From Cytophagales bacterium (GTDB lineage Bacteria; Bacteroidota; Bacteroidia; Cytophagales; UBA9547), in assembly GCA_013297755.1 (NCBI GenBank), contig JAAFIH010000002.1, forward strand, positions 124,001 to 188,000: 64,000 nucleotides of DNA. The letters run 5' to 3'. The position numbers and the translations under genes are program-made. Under the pieces are notes generated by a model. It saw only the letters and a program-made list of their open reading frames with translations. It searched no databases and was not told where the DNA came from. Below, piece after piece: positions 1 through 8,766 of this stretch; within the stretch, counting starts at the first letter, position 1; the number at the start of each line of letters is the position of its first letter.

Positions 1-923
1 TTAAAAGTAGAAGTAGAATCAATGGTTACTTTTTTTGAATTTCTAAGTGCATATCCTAATAGTACAATCAAAATGGGAGTTCCTAAACCCAAAATATGAA
101 TAGGAACATCTGTTTTATCTCCATTCAAAACTCCTAATACTAAAGCCATGGCAGACAAATAGGATTCTGGCAAAGGCTCAATAAAAGTTTCCACTTGCCC
201 AGCTATTTTCATGGATGTTGTAAAATTATTGTTTGCCATAGGTCCACCAAAACTAATGGCAATGCCTTGTTTATCAATGGCTTTGCTCATACTAGCTGCT
301 TGAAATGCAGTATCATAGTCACTAGCATGATAAACTATATATTTGTTGGTATTTTGTATTTCTTGAGCATGCCCAAACTGCCCACTAGCTTGTAAAGAAA
401 ACAACTGTTGAGTAGCTTTTTGATAAGTAATCAACTCTTCTGCAACAGGAGAAAAAATACTATCAAGCATACCTGCCATACTCAAAACTGGAATGGTAAA
501 ATCTTCCATGCCTATAAAAATATCAGGTTTAGATTTAAGCTGTCTAGCTGTTACTTTGCTGATAATTAAATTATTTTGCTGGTTGATGCACTCTTGAACC
601 ACAGCTTGTACCAGTTGCTGTCTTTGTGCTAATGTTTGGTCTGATACTTTTTTATTTTTTGCAAATTCAAGTTTGGCTTGTTTGAGTATTTCATCTCCTT
701 GAATGGCAAATTTAGAAGCTATTTTTCCCATTCTGGTAAAATTTCCATTATCACTCACCACCAAACAGCCATTATCTTTTAGAGCCAGTGTTTTTTTGAT
801 TTCACTGGCTGTGGCATAGTGCTCAGAAATCAAAAAAGCATCACACAGCTCTGGATGTGGGTTTTGCAAAGTAGCCAATGGGTCTTTGCTATTGAGTACA
901 AATTGGTAGGTGAGAACACTCAT
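1..923 (-). CDS. TIM-barrel-like protein, possibly tRNA-guanine transglycosylase (TGT/DpdA) superfamily; C-terminus outside window
   Basis: An open frame of 307 codons begins at ATG 923-921 and runs off the left edge without a stop. Seen: GMEDFTIP at residues 138-145, SFGG near 224, HILGLGTP at 276-283 and VTIDSTS at 299-305. The order of these blocks, with a glycine-rich turn followed by a strand carrying an aspartate, recalls the late strands of TGT-type TIM barrels, where a G-x-G-P turn precedes the active-site Asp strand. That assignment is inference from pattern only. No zinc-binding Cys cluster is visible, but the C-terminus is missing. The gene starts 7 nt after the stop of the preceding membrane-protein gene, so the two are probably co-transcribed. 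The first 117 bp inside the gene are copied exactly at 3824-3940. It may be an unrelated barrel enzyme. Confidence 0.55.
   Translation of the reverse strand, partial: MSVLTYQFVLNSKDPLATLQNPHPELCDAFLISEHYATASEIKKTLALKDNGCLVVSDNGNFTRMGKIASKFAIQGDEILKQAKLEFAKNKKVSDQTLAQRQQLVQAVVQECINQQNNLIISKVTARQLKSKPDIFIGMEDFTIPVLSMAGMLDSIFSPVAEELITYQKATQQLFSLQASGQFGHAQEIQNTNKYIVYHASDYDTAFQAASMSKAIDKQGIAISFGGPMANNNFTTSMKIAGQVETFIEPLPESYLSAMALVLGVLNGDKTDVPIHILGLGTPILIVLLGYALRNSKKVTIDSTSTF
794..910 (-). repeat. 117-bp direct repeat, copy A (inside the TIM-barrel-like gene)
   Basis: This stretch is identical, base for base, to 3824-3940 in the same orientation. It covers codons 5-43 of the TIM-barrel-like gene. 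Flanks differ at both ends, so the duplication boundary is sharp. Confidence 0.95.
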
Positions 924-930
924 AATTCTA

Positions 931-1605
931 TTATTTAGCTATTAAAATCACTAAAAATGCAATCATTAGCACAATACTCACTACTACATGAGTTGTAAAT
1001 AATTTTTGGTAATCATTTAGGTGATGCATATTTACCCCACAGGTAGAATTTAATTGATGAAGAAATTTTTTAAATTCTTCTCCATCAAAAGTAGCAGAAT
1101 CTTGTATGGTAAGATAAATTTCAAAATTTTTGGTGGCATCTCCTTTCACTATAGCACTATTATTTTCTCTTAAATATTCATTGACTTTACTTTCAAGTTC
1201 AGCACTTGTAAATCCATAAAAACCAGTAACTTCTAATTTCCAAGTATAGTCTTTAGCAATTACCTTTCTGGGCTCTGGTGGGTCTGGGAATACTTTTTCA
1301 AATTCACCAGAGTTATTCTTAATTACAAGCAATAATATGGCGAAAAACAAAATAAAAATACCTAATACAAAAAAGAAATAATCGTCATCTGTAGAATACT
1401 TTAATAGTAATGTTGTAACAATTATAGCCAAACATAAAATAAAATACATAGCTATTGTAATTATATCTTCAATATAAGAATATCTTGAAAATTTCAATTT
1501 ATTATCTTTGATGTAACTAATACTTCTATTAGGTTGTATAAAGGACAATCCTAATGTAGAAAAAAGTAATACTAAAGAAAATATTTTTTCTAATTCTAAA
1601 AGCAT
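931..1605 (-). CDS. Small membrane protein of unknown family, module 1 (224 aa)
   Basis: I do not recognise the family. The N-terminal half has three hydrophobic segments (about 5-25, 47-68 and 75-96), followed by a Pro-rich hinge with the pattern FPDPPEPRK (about 106-114). A soluble alpha/beta domain follows (about 118-195, starting at YTWKLEVTGFYGF), and a C-terminal hydrophobic segment (about 205-224) ends the protein. The closest relative is the 223-aa product at 7398-8069. Their DNA is nearly identical over roughly 1095-1253 versus 7559-7718, which suggests recent duplication or gene conversion of the soluble domain. The gene lies 67 nt after the 657-aa gene and 7 nt before the TIM-barrel-like gene. 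The soluble domain could form a cytoplasmic lid between membrane segments; this is inference. Confidence 0.85.
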   Translation of the reverse strand: MLLELEKIFSLVLLFSTLGLSFIQPNRSISYIKDNKLKFSRYSYIEDIITIAMYFILCLAIIVTTLLLKYSTDDDYFFFVLGIFILFFAILLLVIKNNSGEFEKVFPDPPEPRKVIAKDYTWKLEVTGFYGFTSAELESKVNEYLRENNSAIVKGDATKNFEIYLTIQDSATFDGEEFKKFLHQLNSTCGVNMHHLNDYQKLFTTHVVVSIVLMIAFLVILIAK

Positions 1606-1672
1606 ATTTGTATTGTATTCTTGATTTATTATAAATTTTAAAGATGATTTTAATTAGTAGCATAACAATGTG

Positions 1673-3646
1673 CTATGCTATTACTCTAGGTTCTGGTACT
1701 ATGGGTTCTGGTTTAGGTTGTGGTGGAATTTGATTGGGTTTATTACTTTTTTTAAAATCACAGTTTTTGAAATTATCTATGTGATTACCTAATTCTTCTT
1801 TCATGGCTTCAAGCATTTCTTCCCAACTTTCCTGATATGATTGTTGATTTTTTGATTTATTGTCATCAATTCTTTTTTGTATAAAATCCCTTCTATTTTG
1901 TAACTGTCTTAATCTATTTTTAATTTGATTAATTTTTAATTTGAAAAGAAAGGTTACAGCAGTCATAGCAACTATAGCAAGTATTTTGTTTGGAATTCTA
2001 GCTAGACTTTGACATAATACATCAAGAAAAAGTTGTGTAGCATCAATTTCTTTCTCAACCTCTAGAATTTTTTTATTTAATTCTTCTAATTCATTTAGAT
2101 TTTCTGGAATTGAATTTGGTGGTATTGGTGGTAAATTATCATCTGATGGAGTATCTTCAACAATAATTTCAGTTCTAGCATTTGTATTGCTTTTTTGAAT
2201 ATTTGAAGAAGTAGAAGTATTTAGCGCATAAACATCAAATAGTATAGGATTCATAGCCCCATATCTACCCAATTCTAAAGTATAGTTTAGACTCAAACCA
2301 TTGGCTACTAGTTGGAAATATTGGTTAGTTTCTAACTGAATCCAACTCCACAAATTTGTTTTAGAGTTTGCATTTTTTTGTTCTCTAGCAATAGATAATG
2401 CAGCTTTACCATCATATTCTTTGTTTTTTAAATCCCAAGTGCCTTCTATTTCTACATATCCATTTTTTACCAAACCAGTAGAGTCAATTTTTATATAAGG
2501 TAATACTGCAAAAATCTCTTTTTCACTATCATCAGTAATTTTGAGATGAGTTATAGCTTTTCTGTATTTGTGAATAATGTCTAAATCAGACACTTTTCCA
2601 GAGACTACTATTTTTTTGTTATTATATCTTTCAGAATTAGTTAAGAGTTCTGTAACTTGTACAATTGGGGAAGAAAAATCAAATGAAGTATTACTTAAAG
2701 GAATTTCAGACAATGCTTTTTGATATTTTTTGTATAAAGTGGTTTTTTGACTAAAATTTGAAATTATTTTAATCTTTTCTATAAAAACTTTGCAGGTGAT
2801 AGCATTTCTTAAGTTTTTGCTTAATTGTAGCAAATCTTTACTGGAACTTTTGATTGTAATTTTTGATTTCTTAACTGAAATTATTTCTAAATAACATCTT
2901 TTAACATACAAATCAAGTAAATTGCTTTTCTCTTGTAAATATTTAAAATCTAGCTTTGAAGAACTTTTTGTATTTGATTTTAAGTTTTGAAGAAGAGTAA
3001 AATTATAAAGATTAAAGTTTTCAGAATTTAGATTCAATTTTTTATCAATACTCTCAATATCTGTTATTTCATTTGGTGAATATTGAAAATTGAATTCAGC
3101 TAAAATGTTTGCATAATAGTATCTTGAAAATGAACCTAAATAATAATCTAATGAAGAATATAAGAAATCAAAATAGTATTTTTTGTATTCATTAATATTA
3201 TTTCTAAGCTCTTTTTTGGATAGGTTGATTTGAGATTCAGAAATTATTTTCTCTAAATCAGTATTTGTTGAATTTAAAATTTCACTTTTAATCTTCTGAT
3301 AATCAATATCTGGAGCAATTTCATTTAAATACTTTGTTATTTCATTATCAGAATTTGGGATATTTTTTTTTAACCAAATTGCATCAATCTTTTCCTCAGG
3401 AGGGACAACATAATATTTGTTTAAGTATTCATTATACCCTAATAAAGTAGAATCAATTGACTTTGTTAACTCAATTAATGTATCCTCATATTTTTTTAAA
3501 GTAATAAAAACTTTAGCACATTCTTCTTTTATACCAGTCCAATCTTCTGAAATGATTTTATGATGGATTTTTGTTGTATAATACTCATAAGATAATGATA
3601 TATTATAAAATTTTACATCTTCAATAAGACCTTTGGTAGTATTCAT
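1673..3646 (-). CDS. Large OB-fold-like membrane-associated protein of unknown function, module 1 (657 aa)
   Basis: I do not recognise the family by name. The first ~310 residues are mostly helical and Lys/Asn/Ser-rich. Residues about 325-405 look like an OB-fold nucleic-acid-binding type domain, with strands such as KKIVVSGKV, HLKITDD and GYVEIEGTW. A conserved block follows (NLWSWIQLE, then YGAMNPILFDVYAL). The C-terminal third has an acidic Pro-rich linker, a Leu/Glu coiled coil, one hydrophobic segment (about 563-580), another coiled coil and a proline-rich tail ending EPRVIA. The module 2 homologue (5202-7294) shares the domain order, and the module 3 remnant (8767-8935) matches the last ~55 residues. 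The upstream DNA holds a 76-bp repeat also found upstream of module 3. This is the only undamaged large gene of the array. Confidence 0.85.
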   Translation of the reverse strand: MNTTKGLIEDVKFYNISLSYEYYTTKIHHKIISEDWTGIKEECAKVFITLKKYEDTLIELTKSIDSTLLGYNEYLNKYYVVPPEEKIDAIWLKKNIPNSDNEITKYLNEIAPDIDYQKIKSEILNSTNTDLEKIISESQINLSKKELRNNINEYKKYYFDFLYSSLDYYLGSFSRYYYANILAEFNFQYSPNEITDIESIDKKLNLNSENFNLYNFTLLQNLKSNTKSSSKLDFKYLQEKSNLLDLYVKRCYLEIISVKKSKITIKSSSKDLLQLSKNLRNAITCKVFIEKIKIISNFSQKTTLYKKYQKALSEIPLSNTSFDFSSPIVQVTELLTNSERYNNKKIVVSGKVSDLDIIHKYRKAITHLKITDDSEKEIFAVLPYIKIDSTGLVKNGYVEIEGTWDLKNKEYDGKAALSIAREQKNANSKTNLWSWIQLETNQYFQLVANGLSLNYTLELGRYGAMNPILFDVYALNTSTSSNIQKSNTNARTEIIVEDTPSDDNLPPIPPNSIPENLNELEELNKKILEVEKEIDATQLFLDVLCQSLARIPNKILAIVAMTAVTFLFKLKINQIKNRLRQLQNRRDFIQKRIDDNKSKNQQSYQESWEEMLEAMKEELGNHIDNFKNCDFKKSNKPNQIPPQPKPEPIVPEPRVIA

Positions 3647-3660
3647 ATTTTATTCATTTA

Positions 3661-3736
3661 TTTAAAACCAATCTATAATATTTTAATTTATTTTTATTAT
3701 TACACAATTCAATTTAATAATTATTTAATATTCATA
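3661..3736 (-). repeat. 76-bp upstream-region repeat, copy A (probable promoter of module 1)
   Basis: These 76 bp match 8988-9063 at 73 positions. Copy A lies directly upstream of the 657-aa gene (start at 3646). Copy B lies upstream of the module 3 remnant. The sequence is extremely AT-rich with T-tracts. Conservation of a non-coding block in front of the same gene type suggests a promoter or leader; no clear TAnnTTTG box was located in it. Confidence 0.75.
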
Positions 3737-3812
3737 ATTACATTCTCTAAAATGCTAAATTTTTTATTTACACTCAATCAAAGTACATAGTATTCTAAAC
3801 TTTTTTGAGAAG

Positions 3813-3953
3813 TCAAATTTTTCTTTTGATTTCACTGGCTGTGGCATAGTGCTCAGAAATCAAAAAAGCATCACACAGCTCTGGATGTGGGTTTTGCAAA
3901 GTAGCCAATGGGTCTTTGCTATTGAGTACAAATTGGTAGGATGTAAAATTCAT
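3813..3953 (-). pseudogene. Truncated 46-codon copy of the TIM-barrel-like gene
   Basis: Reading from ATG 3953-3951, the frame encodes 46 residues. Residues 6-42 are identical to residues 6-42 of the TIM-barrel-like product at 1-923, while the first few residues (MNFTS versus MSVLT) and the last few (KRKI then stop) differ. The copied DNA ends abruptly at 3824, and the rest of the gene is absent. It sits 41 nt downstream of the 190-aa gene, in the same relative place that the full gene has in module 1. A functional micro-peptide is unlikely but cannot be excluded. Confidence 0.8.
3824..3940 (-). repeat. 117-bp direct repeat, copy B
   Basis: Exact copy of 794-910, in the same orientation, forming most of the truncated 46-codon gene copy. 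The two copies enclose module 1 (about 3 kb), so recombination between them would delete or amplify that module. Confidence 0.95.
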
Positions 3954-3994
3954 ATTTTATTATTAACAATTTATTACTATTTGTACATTCCATT

Positions 3995-4567
3995 TCAATT
4001 ACTAGACAATATTTCTTTTAAAATAATTTTTGAATCACCTTTAGTAGTATCACTAGAAAGTCTTGTTTTTTCTTCTTTTATCATAGTCCTAAATTTTTGA
4101 AAATTTGTTTGTGTTGTATCATATTGTTTATACTTATCTAATAGTATAGTCAAAGAGTCAAGTGTTTTTAGTTTTTTTGAAGTACTGGTATCTTTATACA
4201 TTTTAAAATATCTTTTCAAAATATCAAAATAATTACGTTTTATATTTACAAATACTACATTATTAAAATTCTTTCTTAAAATACTATCAATCTTTGCATC
4301 ATTTCTGTATAACTTGTTTATGTTTTTTTTGACAATGGTGTCAAGCATATTTTTCTCCCATTCTATGGTGTTTTCTATTTTATAAAAATTAGTGTTCTTG
4401 ATTTGAACAGAGCAATAAATATCTGCATATTTTTTAATGTTGAGTATATAGAAAGATTCACATTTATCGTGAATTTTTTTTAGAAAAAAATCTTTTTTTA
4501 AAACAAAGAGTAGATTTATACTTATTATAACTACACATAGAATGGATAAAACAAAATTAAGCTTCAT
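3995..4567 (-). CDS. Hypothetical protein with N-terminal membrane anchor (190 aa)
   Basis: Unrecognised. The first ~24 residues form one hydrophobic segment (signal anchor or uncleaved signal; no lipobox cysteine). The remaining ~165 residues are Lys/Asn/Ile-rich and predicted largely helical, which suggests an extracytoplasmic helical domain. The gene starts 6 nt after the stop of the 211-aa membrane protein gene and is the last intact gene of module 2. No equivalent exists in modules 1 or 3, so it is either module-specific cargo or a diverged part of a large gene. Confidence 0.75.
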   Translation of the reverse strand: MKLNFVLSILCVVIISINLLFVLKKDFFLKKIHDKCESFYILNIKKYADIYCSVQIKNTNFYKIENTIEWEKNMLDTIVKKNINKLYRNDAKIDSILRKNFNNVVFVNIKRNYFDILKRYFKMYKDTSTSKKLKTLDSLTILLDKYKQYDTTQTNFQKFRTMIKEEKTRLSSDTTKGDSKIILKEILSSN

Positions 4568-4573
4568 ATCTTT

Positions 4574-5209
4574 TCAATTATGGTTAATAGAAAAATAAAT
4601 TGAATCTTTAAACAATTCAAAGATAGATTCCAACAAATCAAAATTTAGTATAAGTAGCACTGTGAAAATGAAATAATTGATTAGAAATATAATTTTAAAA
4701 ATCTTAGTAAGCTTATATGAATTTTCAAATTTGTATGTTGAAACTTCTGAACTAACAGTAGAAGCAAAAATATGTTTATTTTCATTTTTGTTGAAAAATA
4801 AAATCAACATGTTTTTTTCAAAATAAATATTTTTTCTCGTTTTAAATTTAAAATTTGCCTCTTTTAGTGTGGATTTCAGATTTTGAATATCAATCTCCTT
4901 TATTCCTTCTATTGTAATATTATTTGACATAAACTTATTTACTATAAAACAAAAAGCAGAAAGGATTAATAATAGTATGACTATCCAAATTTTATCAAAT
5001 GGGAATTTATTAATAATATAACTAATGGTGTATAGAACTAATGATACTATACAAAAGACAAAATAAAATGCAGTTACTAGATAATTATGAATTAAAATTT
5101 TATTTTGACATAGTACTTTAATCTCAAATACAGATTTAGAAACCCACAAATACAAAGAAATAAAAAATACAAGAATGAGAATGATTTGGTATATATCCAT
5201 ATTATGCAA
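4574..5209 (-). CDS. Small membrane protein, diverged member of the 225-aa family, module 2 (211 aa)
   Basis: The product has the same layout as the 223-226-aa proteins of the array: three hydrophobic segments in the first ~95 residues (about 5-22, 42-65 and 74-92), a soluble region of ~75 residues and a C-terminal hydrophobic segment (about 172-190). It lacks the YTWKLEVTGFYGF block and the Pro-rich hinge, so homology is inferred from architecture and gene position rather than clear identity. Its start overlaps the 3' end of the large module 2 gene by 8 nt, indicating translational coupling. It is followed 6 nt later by the 190-aa gene. Confidence 0.75.
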   Translation of the reverse strand: MHNMDIYQIILILVFFISLYLWVSKSVFEIKVLCQNKILIHNYLVTAFYFVFCIVSLVLYTISYIINKFPFDKIWIVILLLILSAFCFIVNKFMSNNITIEGIKEIDIQNLKSTLKEANFKFKTRKNIYFEKNMLILFFNKNENKHIFASTVSSEVSTYKFENSYKLTKIFKIIFLINYFIFTVLLILNFDLLESIFELFKDSIYFSINHN

Positions 5210-7127
5210 TTAAATCTACTATTGGAATTAATGGGGGCATTGGAGTTGTTTCTGGTCTTTCTTCACAAAGGTTCAATCCCTTGCAGTCCATATTCAAGTC
5301 TTCGTCTGCCAATTCTAAATCAAATAGAGAATTATAGTAATCACTTAATTTTAATTTATTCTCATACAATTCCATCTTTAATTCATTTATTTTATTTTCA
5401 AGTTCATTAATTCTTTTATGTATTTCTATAAAGGGTACATTAAATTGATATAAAAAATATTTGATTAAATCATGAATAGCTTTAGCAATGAGAATTACAG
5501 CTGAAATTATCAATACTGTTAAACCAACAGCACTTCCAAAAATTATTGCTGCTATAAAAGAAATAAATACAAAAAGGGCTATATACAGCAAATAATTAAA
5601 ATCTCCTCTCTCTTTAGTTAATTTATCATACTCTTGAATTTTTTCTTTTAATATATTAAGCTCATATTCAGCCTTCTTAATATTTTCTTCTATTTCTTGA
5701 TTTTTAACATCATCTGGAGGTAAATCATCAAAATTAGGAGTATCATCTGCTGCAACTCTCATATTTGAATTTGCACTTCTTGCTGTTTTATTTGGAACTG
5801 CACTTCTAAAATTTTGTGTGGCACTATATTTTGTTCCATACATGTTTTCAACTTTAAAAGGCATGGCAAACACATCATATAGTATTTGATTACAAGCCCC
5901 ATTGGCACCAGACTCTAGTGTCCATTCAATAGCAGTATTATGAGAAGAAGGAGTATAAATATCATTGATATTCAACAGCATCCAGCTCCAAAAATTATCT
6001 TTTGAGGTGGCTGATAATTTTGATTTACCTATAGAAAGAGATTGTTTATTCTTATTTTCAGTATTAATATTTTTCCAAATCCCAGAAACTTTTATATAAC
6101 TTCCTTTTACAGCTCCACATGAATCAATTTTGACATGTGGTAAAACTGCTTCTATGGTTTTGCCTTTGTTTGATTTAATTTTTACAATAGAAATTGCTTT
6201 TGTTCTGACATGTCTTATCTCAATATTTTCTATAAAACCATTAATGGTGATTAATTTACCCTCATAATAATTATAATCATCAATCAAATCATCCATTGAT
6301 GTTTTTTGACCAGATAAAATATCATAATCAATTTTTGATAAATTTTTGATGGCTTTAAAATAGGGTCTAGCTAGAGTATGAGATTTACCCAATGGCAAAA
6401 TGGCTTCTAGTTTTTTGTAAAACAGTAGTGCAGAAATCACATTTCTAAATGCATTGGATAAAACAAGATGTCTATTGAAGTATTTTTCATTGGTTGGAAA
6501 ATTATTTTTTAAGTATGCCAATTTTGAAACATCTTCTATAATTGAATCTAAGACTTTATCAAAATCCTTTTCATACCCATTAGGAAGGGTAATGACTTCT
6601 CTACTACTTTTATTGATTAAATCATTATTTTTAGTTATAATTTTTGTTATCAGAGCATTGTAATCTTTTGTAAAGTCCAACCCCATCAATGCTTGAGATT
6701 CTGATGTAATCTTCAAAAAATTTACATTAAATATTGAACTTGCATTGGCTAGTAAAGACCTAGAATACCATTGGTAAATCAATGTTGAAGTCTTTAAAAA
6801 ATATTTCTGATAATTAGGAAGCTTATCTTTAAAAATTAAAATGTATTTATCTTTACTGATAGCACTAAAATACTCAAAAAGTTGTTTAATATTTTCTTTG
6901 TTTTCAGAAGATACTTTTTCTTCTTCTATTAAGTCTATTGATTTAAGAACAGTTTTAAGTTCATTACTGTTTTGAAGTGAAGCTGGTAAATTTGGAAGTA
7001 TCTTTTTATTAAATGTATTATAATAAGTGTCTATATTTTTAAGTGAAGAAGAATAGTTTATTAATGATGGAATAATACTATCAATAGAGTTCAAGTGTTC
7101 CCATTTAATTGAGCCATAGTATCCCAC
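5202..7127 (-). CDS. Large OB-fold-like membrane protein, module 2, main part after a frameshift (641 aa from a GTG)
   Basis: Homologue of the 657-aa module 1 protein. An OB-like domain lies at about 285-370 (KLITINGFI, then GSYIKVSGIW), the conserved block reads NFWSWMLLN then GACNQILYDVFAM, and a coiled coil, a long double hydrophobic segment (about 520-565), a second coiled coil and a tail ending VDLIA follow. The GTG at 7127 is only the first start available in this frame. The expected N-terminus, homologous to the first ~60 residues of module 1, is encoded in another frame at 7129-7294. The gene is therefore frameshifted between about 7095 and 7127, or the assembly has an indel there. 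The 3' end overlaps the 211-aa gene by 8 nt. Confidence 0.7.
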   Translation of the reverse strand: MGYYGSIKWEHLNSIDSIIPSLINYSSSLKNIDTYYNTFNKKILPNLPASLQNSNELKTVLKSIDLIEEEKVSSENKENIKQLFEYFSAISKDKYILIFKDKLPNYQKYFLKTSTLIYQWYSRSLLANASSIFNVNFLKITSESQALMGLDFTKDYNALITKIITKNNDLINKSSREVITLPNGYEKDFDKVLDSIIEDVSKLAYLKNNFPTNEKYFNRHLVLSNAFRNVISALLFYKKLEAILPLGKSHTLARPYFKAIKNLSKIDYDILSGQKTSMDDLIDDYNYYEGKLITINGFIENIEIRHVRTKAISIVKIKSNKGKTIEAVLPHVKIDSCGAVKGSYIKVSGIWKNINTENKNKQSLSIGKSKLSATSKDNFWSWMLLNINDIYTPSSHNTAIEWTLESGANGACNQILYDVFAMPFKVENMYGTKYSATQNFRSAVPNKTARSANSNMRVAADDTPNFDDLPPDDVKNQEIEENIKKAEYELNILKEKIQEYDKLTKERGDFNYLLYIALFVFISFIAAIIFGSAVGLTVLIISAVILIAKAIHDLIKYFLYQFNVPFIEIHKRINELENKINELKMELYENKLKLSDYYNSLFDLELADEDLNMDCKGLNLCEERPETTPMPPLIPIVDLIA

Positions 7128-7294
7128 TTTTTAGTTACAATAAAATTATGATACCTCAAACTAAAATAATCTAAAGACCTTTCATTTACCTTTTGATCTA
7201 AAATTAAAATATTCTTATCTAAATCACCTTGATAATTTACAAATTCATTAATGAAATTTTCAGGTTTTTCAAGAATATTTTTTATGGATGACAT
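7091..7294 (-). CDS. N-terminal fragment of the module 2 large protein (67 aa, before the frameshift)
   Basis: ATG at 7294-7292. The segment SLDYFSLRYHNFIVTKKWDTMA aligns in spacing with the module 1 N-terminus (pattern L-x-Y-x-Y, H, I, then W), and then this frame stops while the homologous sequence continues in the frame of 5202-7127. The two overlap by 37 nt. It is part of a disrupted gene rather than an independent small protein, unless a programmed frameshift joins the two. Confidence 0.7.
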   Translation of the reverse strand: MSSIKNILEKPENFINEFVNYQGDLDKNILILDQKVNERSLDYFSLRYHNFIVTKKWDTMAQLNGNT

Positions 7295-7397
7295 ATTGAT
7301 TACAAATTATTTGGGCAAATCTATAATAATAATCTTTTCTTATTATTAAATAATTGTTACTATTTGACATTCAATAAAATAAATTAATGTTTTATTA

Positions 7398-8069
7398 TTA
7401 TTTAGATATTAATATCACTAAAAATGCAAACATTAATACCACACTTACTATTATATGGGTTGTAAATAATTTTTGATAATCATTTAGGTGATGTATATTT
7501 ACCCCACAGGTAGCATTCAATTCATTAAGAAATATTTTAAAATCTTCTCCATCAAAAGTATAAGAATCTTGTATGGTAAGATAAATTTCAAAATTTTTGG
7601 TAGCATCTCCTTTCACTATAGCACTATTATTTTCTCTTAAATATTCATTCACTTTTCTTTCAAGTTCAGCACTTGTAAATCCATAAAAACCAGTAACTTC
7701 TAATTTCCAAGTATATTCTCTTGTGATGGGTTTTCTTGGTTCTGGTAGGTTTGGGAATGTCTTTTCGTTTTCTCCATAGAATTTTGCAAGAATAAAAAAT
7801 GCCAAAAAAGCAGTTGCTATAAAAAATATGCTAAATATAAACATTGAATCTAATGCTGGTGTATTAAAAGCTGCTAAAACTAAAAAGAATAAACATGTAT
7901 AAAATAATAAAGCTGTAATTATTGCAGTACTTCCAAAAAAATATTTTTTGAACTTTAATTTATTTTCTTTTACTTCATTTATCTCCTTTCTTATCCCCCA
8001 AAACATAAATAAAGGATTAATTATCATTATAAAAATAAAAGACATTAAAAGTTCTAAGGGTATGTTCAT
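7398..8069 (-). CDS. Small membrane protein of unknown family, module 3 (223 aa)
   Basis: Close paralogue of the 224-aa product at 931-1605. The second half (TREYTWKLEVTGFYGF through the C-terminal membrane segment) is almost identical, while the N-terminal membrane segments have diverged. Layout: three hydrophobic segments (about 5-25, 45-68 and 75-95), hinge FPNLPEPRK, soluble domain and a C-terminal anchor. It starts 13 nt after the 226-aa gene in the same strand, so module 3 has two tandem copies of this gene type. Its downstream gap of 103 nt precedes module 2. Confidence 0.85.
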   Translation of the reverse strand: MNIPLELLMSFIFIMIINPLFMFWGIRKEINEVKENKLKFKKYFFGSTAIITALLFYTCLFFLVLAAFNTPALDSMFIFSIFFIATAFLAFFILAKFYGENEKTFPNLPEPRKPITREYTWKLEVTGFYGFTSAELERKVNEYLRENNSAIVKGDATKNFEIYLTIQDSYTFDGEDFKIFLNELNATCGVNIHHLNDYQKLFTTHIIVSVVLMFAFLVILISK

Positions 8070-8082
8070 TTGTATAAAAGGA

Positions 8083-8763
8083 TTAAATTCTAAGCATGAT
8101 ATAAAGTATAATATTAATCATTATATACATTAAAATAATACTAATTACTATATAAGAATATATTTTAAAAAATTTAGAATAGGTTTCTAAATGAAACATA
8201 TTTATATCATCTTTTGATTTTAAATCTTGTAAAAATAATTTTAGTTTTGCTTCCTCAAATGTTGGGGTTTGCTTTAGTAAATACACCTCAAAATGTGATT
8301 TTGCTTCTCCTTTTACTATCACAATATTTTTTTTATCTAAATATACATTTATCTTATCTTCAATTTCTTCATTAGAAAAATTATAAAACCCACAAACTCT
8401 CAACTTCCATGAATATTCTTGTAAATATTTTTTGGGAGTTGGAGGTTTTGGGTATGCATACTCAAACATACTATCTGGTTCAGAATTTTCTTTGATAATA
8501 TATATTGAAATAAAAAATATAAATAATAAGCAAAAACTAATAATGTAATAATCTGTAGGAGATAAAGGGAATAACATTGTTATTACTCCAATAACGATGT
8601 TTAATGTCAAAACTATTAACATCATTGTGATATCATTGATATACATGTATTTTGTAAATTTAAGAATTTTATTCTCAATATTTCTCAATGTAGATTTGAT
8701 ATAAAAATAAAAAGCAATATCTATTACTATAACTGCTAACAAAGAAATTATTTTAGTAATCAT
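8083..8763 (-). CDS. Small membrane protein of unknown family, module 3 first copy (226 aa)
   Basis: Diverged paralogue of the 223- and 224-aa proteins: three N-terminal hydrophobic segments, hinge YPKPPTPKK (about 107-115), soluble domain starting YSWKLRVCGFYNF and a C-terminal hydrophobic segment. The ATG begins 3 nt after the stop of the remnant large gene (8767-8935), which preserves the tight coupling seen between large and small genes in module 2. With the large gene lost, this gene may be expressed from the duplicated upstream region at 8988-9063. Confidence 0.85.
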   Translation of the reverse strand: MITKIISLLAVIVIDIAFYFYIKSTLRNIENKILKFTKYMYINDITMMLIVLTLNIVIGVITMLFPLSPTDYYIISFCLLFIFFISIYIIKENSEPDSMFEYAYPKPPTPKKYLQEYSWKLRVCGFYNFSNEEIEDKINVYLDKKNIVIVKGEAKSHFEVYLLKQTPTFEEAKLKLFLQDLKSKDDINMFHLETYSKFFKIYSYIVISIILMYIMINIILYIMLRI

Positions 8764-8766
8764 ATA

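Noticed and set aside
195-395. 66-codon open frame on the plus strand
   Set aside because: It is the opposite strand of the TIM-barrel-like gene, whose codon pattern is continuous for 307 codons.
3849-4100. 83-codon open frame on the plus strand
   Set aside because: It is antisense to the truncated gene copy and the 190-aa gene.
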